Shown here: one piece after another, positions 58,431 to 64,000 of the stretch | Layout: every line of letters starts with the position of its first letter | Numbering within the stretch: position 1 is the first letter of the stretch | Source: Thelonectria olida | Lineage: Eukaryota; Ascomycota; Sordariomycetes; Hypocreales; Nectriaceae | Direction of reading: 5' to 3' | DNA: 64,000 bases | NCBI GenBank assembly: GCA_020736575.1 | Contig: JAGPYM010000043.1 | Span: 136,501-200,500, forward strand | The notes under the pieces: model-generated | Told to the model about the DNA's origin: nothing | Seen by the model: the letters and a program-made list of their open reading frames with translations, nothing else | Databases searched by the model: none | Program-made: the position numbers and the translations under genes

Positions 58431-59478
58431 TCATCGCCAATACGTCGGCGCATCGGCTTTTGTGATTTGCCACGCCTTGTCCAACACCTCGACCACCTCG
58501 TCTGGCAGCGGTCCCTTTTCGCACGCTTCAACGTTTTGTTCCAACTGCTCATATCTGCTAATCCCAATGATGATACCGTCATCGCCTCCATTGCTTCTCA
58601 TGTTGAGCTTGCTGTGATGGACGCACCATCGCAGGGCAGTCTCAATCAGCGGGATGCCGTGCTTCTTTGCGACGGGCTCGACGACGGCTAGTGCATCTAG
58701 GATCGACTGCTTGAAATAACGATCCTTGTACATCTGACCTAGACTCGTCTTGGTGCTGAAGCGACCCTCGCCTGGCTCTTCCAAGGTGGTGTATTTTCCG
58801 GAAAATAGCCCGGCGGCCAGTGGGTTGTAGATGACTAGAGAGATTCCAAACTTGCGGAGGCAAGGCACAAGCTCGGATTCAAGGGCCCGACTTATGGGGT
58901 TGTACATGCCCTGATAAATGCTTGGTTTGACGAAACCCCTAGACAGTCACACGCTCAGCAACATATTTCGCTGTAAACGGTTGTCATTTCCGCGAAACTC
59001 ACCTTCGCTCACAGATTCCAACCATTTCAGCCACTTCCCAAGCGGCGTAATTGCTGAGCCCGAGTTTCTTGAACTTGCCCTCTCGATACAGCTTATCGAC
59101 TCCCTCGAGCGTTTCCTCGTAGCTCGTGGCACGGTCGGGAGCATGCAAGTACATGATATCGGCGCAGTCCACTCCAAGCTTGCCGAGACTGGCGTCCCAG
59201 GACTCGCGGAGTTTCTCGGGCTTGTGATCGCCCGGCGTTGTCGGCATGATCTTGGAGGCGATGGAGAAGCCGCGGTCCTTGAATCCAGCATCGCGCGTGA
59301 AGGCTTCTTGTTGGCCTTTGACGTAGACACCGGCAGTATCGAGCTCGGTGTAGCCGTGAGACGATAAGAAGTCGAGACATTTCTTGTATTCGTCGAGAGA
59401 AGTGATGCGGGCTCCAAAGGCTGGGTCTGGGCCGATGGTCATGGTTCCGAGAATGAGGCGGTTCTTTGGAGACGACAT
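58431..59478 (-). CDS. Aldo-keto reductase (AKR7-like, aflatoxin-aldehyde-reductase type)
   Basis: Two exons (59478-59003, 58938-58431) encode 327 residues. The AKR tetrad is present: Asp47 and Tyr52 in ELDTAGVYVKGQQE, Lys76 in SIASKIMP, His112 in MYLHAPDRAT. NADPH-binding elements include GLSNYAAWEV, YNPLAAGLFSGKY and GIIIGISRYEQLEQN. The LILGTMTIGPDPAFGARI start and YNPLAAGLFSGKY fit the AKR7 group, which reduces reactive aldehydes and dialdehydes. The ATG at 59478 is preferred over an in-frame ATG at 59535 because the protein then begins just before the first beta strand. The intron is GT-AG, 64 nt. Confidence 0.93.
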
Positions 59479-60340
59479 GATGGGCAGGTGTTGATGTGTA
59501 TGGACTTGGAAGTGAAGTAGGTAAGATGAGTGCATACGACAAAGGAGGATTGAAATAAAAATGAATATATTCGAAGCAGTTGGTTTTGTATTCGACGAGA
59601 GAATAACATGGTGACGCCGATCTTGTCAATTTCGGCCGACTCGGCCGACTCTCCGTGTCCCTCCCCGCCTATGAAGCTGTTCCGACATGTGTGCGGGGTT
59701 GTACAATGACTGAACGGACCAGTGATCCTCTCTTGCCACAGGAACTTATACATAATTTAGCTATTGTCCCTTTATGTTGTTTGCTAGAAGAATTGCGACA
59801 AATCTCAGCATGCCCAATCTTCTGCATCCTAAATAGTTCGGCTGCAGAAGTGGTATTGGGAGATAGTCATGCTCAGTAGGAAAACGATGCTGTATCAATG
59901 TTACTGAGCTTGACAGAAACTCAGTAGTTACGATATTGGCTTGGCTTTGGGAAGAGTTTCTGGCCCGAAACACGAAGAAAGAGCTGATGCTAATGGGAGA
60001 CCAAACACGATAGACCTGACTATATATATGTCGGTGAAAACATGGCATCGCCAAATATTCGAGCCCAACATCAAACGGGAAAACACTCATCCACCGAAAT
60101 GGAAAATGGGGTTCCAAAGGTGGGGGATTGATTCGTGGGAGTTGACCGCATTATTCCCGTTCGCTAACAAGTCAGATGACGATGGCACGGCAATGAATGA
60201 CGGGAATTGAGAACCCATTACTAAGAAATCTTGGTCCTTTTTCTTTCCTCAAGTTCATTTGGGCTTTCTCTTGGAAGCATGTTACTGGGCTCGATTGAAG
60301 TCACACTGTCAAGAATGCTCGCAACACATGCCTCGCCGAC
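59479..60340. other. Divergent intergenic between aldo-keto reductase and MFS permease
   Basis: Head-to-head promoters. A TATATATATG element lies at 60021-60030, about 310 bp from the permease ATG. No gene seen. Confidence 0.5.
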
Positions 60341-61793
60341 ATGACCAAACGTCCATCAACCGCCGCCTCGGCGGAAAAGAGTGGCTCGGATGCCGTGACA
60401 ATAACGCCCGGAGACTTGTCGAACGAAACGGACAACCACTCCTCCAAACTCCCCTACCGTGACAATGCGCCCAGCCAGGACCAGGCAACGAGCACCCCCG
60501 TTGCAATGAACTCTGGCGAGGAACCTGAAGGCGGTGTGTTAGCATGGCTTCAAGTGGCGGGTTGCTTTTGCTTGTATTGGAACAGTTTGTAAGTGCAGCA
60601 GCAACTTGCAACTCTGGGCTCTAGGCGGATCGAAGCTGACAACAGTCGATAGGGGTGTGATAAACACTTTTGGTGTCTTCCAAACGTACTATGAAATCCA
60701 TCTTTTGAGCGACATGTCACCGTCAGCAATCTCCTGGATTGGTTCAATTCAAATGTTCCTTCTCATGTCTGTCGGCCTCATCATCGGCCCGCTCTACGAC
60801 GCAGGCCACTACCGCGCCTTGCTCGTCACTGGCACGTTCCTCGTCGTCTTTGGCTTCATGATGACCAGTCTATGTCGAACGTACTGGCAAGTCATGCTCG
60901 CGCACGCCGTCTGCGTTGGCCTCGGAACGAGCTTCTTGTCTATCCCGTCCATCGCCATCATCCCGACCTACTTCAAGGCCCGGCGTGCGAGAGCTATGAG
61001 CACGGCAACGGTTGGGAGCTGTTTGGGTGGCGCGGTTTATCCGCTCATCTTTCAAGCGTTGCAGCCTCACATCGGGTTTCCTTGGACTGTCCGAATTCTC
61101 GGATTCATCTCCCTTGCCATGTGCTGCTTCTCGATTGCAGTTCTGCGCCCGCGACAACAAGGCGGGAGGCGGTTCTCGGGAGTTCGATCATTAATCGACC
61201 GAACGGCATTCGAGAGCGCCTCATATACAACGTACGCCATTGGCATCTTTTTCAGCAATGTGGCTTGGTTTGTGCCAGTCTTCTATTTGCAGACGTTCGC
61301 CCTTACGCATGGCATGGAAGGACAAACTGTAGCTCTGTATCTTGTTGCCATTCTCAACGCCGCGTCGATTCCCGGACGAGTCATCTTGGCCATGTTTTCC
61401 GACATGTTCGGTCCCGTCAACACTTTCGTCTTCATCACCGGGTCTACAGCCATTGTTACCTTCTCCTGGGCCGCGGTACACACCGGCGGGGGAAACATTG
61501 TATTCTCCGTATTTTATGGATTCTTCTCTGGGAGTCTGGTAGCAGTGGCTCCAGTTGTGCTCACATCATTCACCAAGGACTTGAGCCTCTTGGGGACGCG
61601 ACTTGGAATGGTCGCATTTTTGAAAGGATTTGGTTCCTTGATCGGCTCCCCGATCGCTGGAGCGATATTGGGAGACTCAGGTCATTACCTGGGTGTGCAA
61701 CTGTTCTCGGGGCTCTGTTTCACACTCACGTTGATCTTCATGATCGGTCTGCGGTTAATTCTGAATAGGACTGACTGGAGAGCTGTTCTTTGA
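60341..61793 (+). CDS. MFS transporter, monocarboxylate-transporter-like
   Basis: Two exons (60341-60588, 60653-61793) encode 462 residues. A polar, probably cytoplasmic N-terminus (about 65 residues) precedes twelve hydrophobic helices. GGVLAWLQVAGCFCLYWNSLGVINTFGVFQTYYEI is the fungal monocarboxylate-permease-like helix 1 region, including the GVFQ-x-YY motif. It is followed by ISWIGSIQMF, VGLGTSFLSIPSIAIIPTYFKARRARAMSTATVGSCLGGAVYP (the helix 4-5 region) and LNAASIPGRVILAMFSDMFGP after the central loop. Most fungal members of this group have no proven substrate; secondary-metabolite and carboxylate export or import have been shown for some. The 64 nt intron is GT-AG, phase 2. Confidence 0.92.
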
Positions 61794-62348
61794 GTTATCA
61801 ACTCCATATTGAGAGGAGCATTCGAGGAGGCTTGACGGGGTACTTCGTGACCAGCGCCATCTTGAGCCGCGGATGAGTTCCTCCATGATATTATCACTCG
61901 GGGTGGAAAAGAGGTGTAATAATACGCAGGGCTCAATTGGTTTTGCAGTTATGCTGAAGGATTGGACATAAAAAATAGATGAAGCCGTGACTTTGGCATA
62001 AGTTAGAAGGTGACGTCACAATAGATGGTTGTCCGTTTCTTCAGATGCCAGTTTGCCAAGGATTGATCAGTCTCAAAAGAGGAAGCGACCAATAACTTCT
62101 GCTCAGCCCTGCCAACACTGCCTTCTTTCTCCACATATTAATAAATACAGTGTCAGCTGACTTGAGGTGATCAAGTGATGTTGTTTCATGGAATGCCTGA
62201 TTGATGTCACCGTATAGACTAGGTAGTTTCTACTCAGCGCCAACGACATCGGATACCTCGCCAAAACTCGTCAACGACTCAACACAAGATCAACTTTGGG
62301 CCGATAGACTCAAAGTCAGTACCAACACACCTGCTACTACAGCCCACC
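61794..62348. other. Intergenic between the MFS gene and the hypothetical gene at 62349
   Basis: No gene seen. The right end is a promoter/leader. Confidence 0.5.
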
Positions 62349-63180
62349 ATGGATGCCGAGCACCCACCATCATACGATACCCTTGGTAGCGCTTCAGCCG
62401 GCTCTCAGCATCCGCCGGATTACCAACATGAACCTGCTACCCCAAGCCAGAACAATAGCCAAGTTGCAACCAAACCCGAAGAATGCCCAACATTGGTCCT
62501 GGACGGGTGTCTCATTTTCTCTCGACTAAACCAAGGTCGACTTCTCTATGAAGTTAGCAACCCACCATGCGAGGCCTCAACTTCCATCTACGGAGTCGAA
62601 AAGATCCGATACAGGATTCAAGAAGCAGCTGGGGAGCGCGAGGCCAAGATACGGTCACGCCGAGATCACATCTACGACTTCAAGTCCAACTATTTCAGCC
62701 TGGGGATGCGAGGCGTTAGCATCATTGGAAAAGGGAGCTCCAAGCGTGTTTTCCCAAAGGTTTACATGTCCAGGGGATTGAGCTCCTCTTCATTCAACAT
62801 TGCCGGACATTTCAAGACAGAGCAAAGCATCAAGAACCGCGTGCAGCACGGAAGCGAAATATCCTGGAAGAGCAAGGATGGCACTTTAGTGGCGGTTGAA
62901 ACTAAAGTGGAATATGACAAGGAAGGAAGGGTTCTCGAACCACCGCGACTAGAGATCAAAACAATGCTCGAAGAGAAAGAACTAGATCTCTTGGTGACGT
63001 GTTGGTGCGCGCGAGTGTGGAAACATGCGAAAGATGAACTGTACGAACCTATGAGCTGGAAAGAGAGTGAGTGATTCCGAGCACCATGGCCATCTAATAT
63101 TCTGCTAACTCCGAGTCATAGTCAAAGGATGCATCGAGAATCATCCAAGTCGAGGAAGGGTTTATGGCGGATTGTCTTGA
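62349..63180 (+). CDS. Hypothetical fungal protein (258 aa)
   Basis: Two exons (62349-63066, 63122-63180) with a 55 nt GTGAGT-TAG intron encode 258 residues. The N-terminus is Pro/Ser/Gln-rich (MDAEHPPSYDTLGSASAGSQHPPDYQ) with PPxY motifs (PPSY at 6-9, PPDY at 22-25) that could bind WW domains. The middle reads as a beta-rich domain (LVLDGCLIFSRLNQGRLLYEVSNPP; IYDFKSNYFSLGMRGVSIIGKGS; SEISWKSKDGTLVAVETKVEYD), reminiscent of the LURP/tubby-like barrel seen in some fungal proteins of unknown role. The C-terminal helix has LDLLVTCWCARVWKHAKDE. No confident family. Confidence 0.72.
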
Positions 63181-64000
63181 GGAAATTCGGCTCAGAACTC
63201 AGCAATTGGTTACACGATTATGTACAAGTGTTGAGTAGCCATTGCTGGTTAATATCTTTGGTGTCTCTTTAGCTGTGGGGGAAGTAGTGAGATACAGCGT
63301 ATTACTTCAGGTGCGTGGATATGAAGGAGGGCATTGTTACTACCTATGATGGAATGTTCCACGACTGCTGGAACACGCATCATAAATCTACTTCTTTCAC
63401 ATCCCATTCCAAAGCCCCCGAGAGGCTCCGATGTGATGAATGATGGTTGATAAAGCCAATGCCATACGTAAGCTGATCTAACGGTGCCAGCTCGTGATGA
63501 TGGGAAAGGATTCAAGGATGCCTGAGGCCAGGAATAGGAATTGGGGCCACCAGCGTCCAGCGTAGGACTGGAAGCACAGCCCCAATTGAGGCCACCAACG
63601 TCGATTGGGGCCACCAGCCGCATGTAAGACTCGTCCGATCCACATCGATTCACCCACCTACATAGATGAGGATGGAATAGACCCGAGATACATTATTTTG
63701 ACTCTTGGACCTTTCAGTTTCACTCCGATGAGATCGATCTTGAATCAAGCTCCTGCACTTCACTCGGTCCCCCACGATCCACTGCCGCTTATCAGTCGCA
63801 ATCATGCGTTCAAGCTCACTCTTGTACTGCATTGCTCCTCGGATATGGCTTGCTTGGGGCAGCGCCGACCACTCAAAATCAGAGAGTTGGCTTGAAGTAC
63901 TTGAGTATTCACCCTATCACCCCCAGGAGTTGAAGCAATACTATGTGTTTCTGACATGCGGACCTAGCAACGGAGAGTCGACAGTTCAATCCATCAACAG
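63181..64000. other. Intergenic at the right edge with short direct repeats
   Basis: No gene supported up to the window edge. It contains a 15 bp direct repeat in three copies (63540-63618). Confidence 0.5.
63540..63618. repeat. Three copies of a 15 bp repeat
   Basis: ATTGGGGCCACCAGC occurs exactly at 63540-63554 and 63604-63618, and with two changes at 63585-63599. GCCCCAAT in inverted orientation lies at 63579-63586. Confidence 0.8.

Overview
The window is nuclear DNA of a filamentous ascomycete (Pezizomycotina, most likely Sordariomycetes). It holds about 30 protein genes on both strands, roughly one per 2 kb, most interrupted by 40-110 nt spliceosomal introns with GTRNGT donors and YAG acceptors. 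There are no operons, no ribosome-binding sites and no transposons. The gene families are typical of moulds: HET domain, CFEM domain, Zn2Cys6 regulator, division-1 chitin synthase, cAMP-receptor-like GPCR, AAAP and MFS permeases. One intron-containing tRNA-Pro gene is present. Exon joins below were worked out by eye from splice signals and reading-frame continuity, and no similarity search was run.

Layout. 0.4-6.6 kb: a secreted BBE-type FAD oxidoreductase, a small hypothetical gene, a frameshifted DUF3632 gene, a 1.6 kb gene-free stretch and a small secreted protein. 7-11 kb: an F-box protein, a CFEM secreted protein and a GNAT acetyltransferase. 13-29 kb is mostly housekeeping: a PRELI/Ups2-like lipid transfer protein, methionine aminopeptidase 2, a HET-domain protein, a thioredoxin-fold AhpC/TSA protein, a P-loop kinase, a small conserved protein, a large five-exon gene of unknown function and an NmrA-like protein. 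30-39 kb: tRNA-Pro(AGG), a type I membrane protein with a Cys-rich ectodomain, and a class III-like chitin synthase behind a 3.4 kb non-coding region. 39-50 kb: a dienelactone-hydrolase-like/SnoaL fusion, a divergent intact dienelactone hydrolase, an amino-acid permease, a Zn2Cys6 regulator and a salicylate-hydroxylase-like monooxygenase. 49.6-64 kb: a small conserved protein, an agmatine-deiminase-family enzyme, a SET-domain protein, a GPCR, an abundant-looking 80-aa protein, an aldo-keto reductase, an MFS permease and a hypothetical protein.

How the genes may work together. The 39.4-49.4 kb block combines a flavin monooxygenase of the salicylate-hydroxylase type, its adjacent Zn2Cys6 regulator, two dienelactone-hydrolase-family genes on a shared 572 bp promoter and a permease. 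It could be a small aromatic-catabolism cluster, but no ring-cleavage dioxygenase is present, so this is inference.

The most checkable unusual points are gene-structure anomalies. Three otherwise good reading frames are broken by apparent frameshifts (hypothetical gene at 2.4 kb, DUF3632 gene, SET gene at a G7 tract). A CFEM intron has no GT/GC donor. Two introns are GC-AG. One gene carries an in-frame TAG that may lie in a 39 nt intron. The chitin synthase has a stop-free 90 nt intron. A perfect 16 bp inverted repeat lies upstream of methionine aminopeptidase 2. I see no clear, wholly new system.
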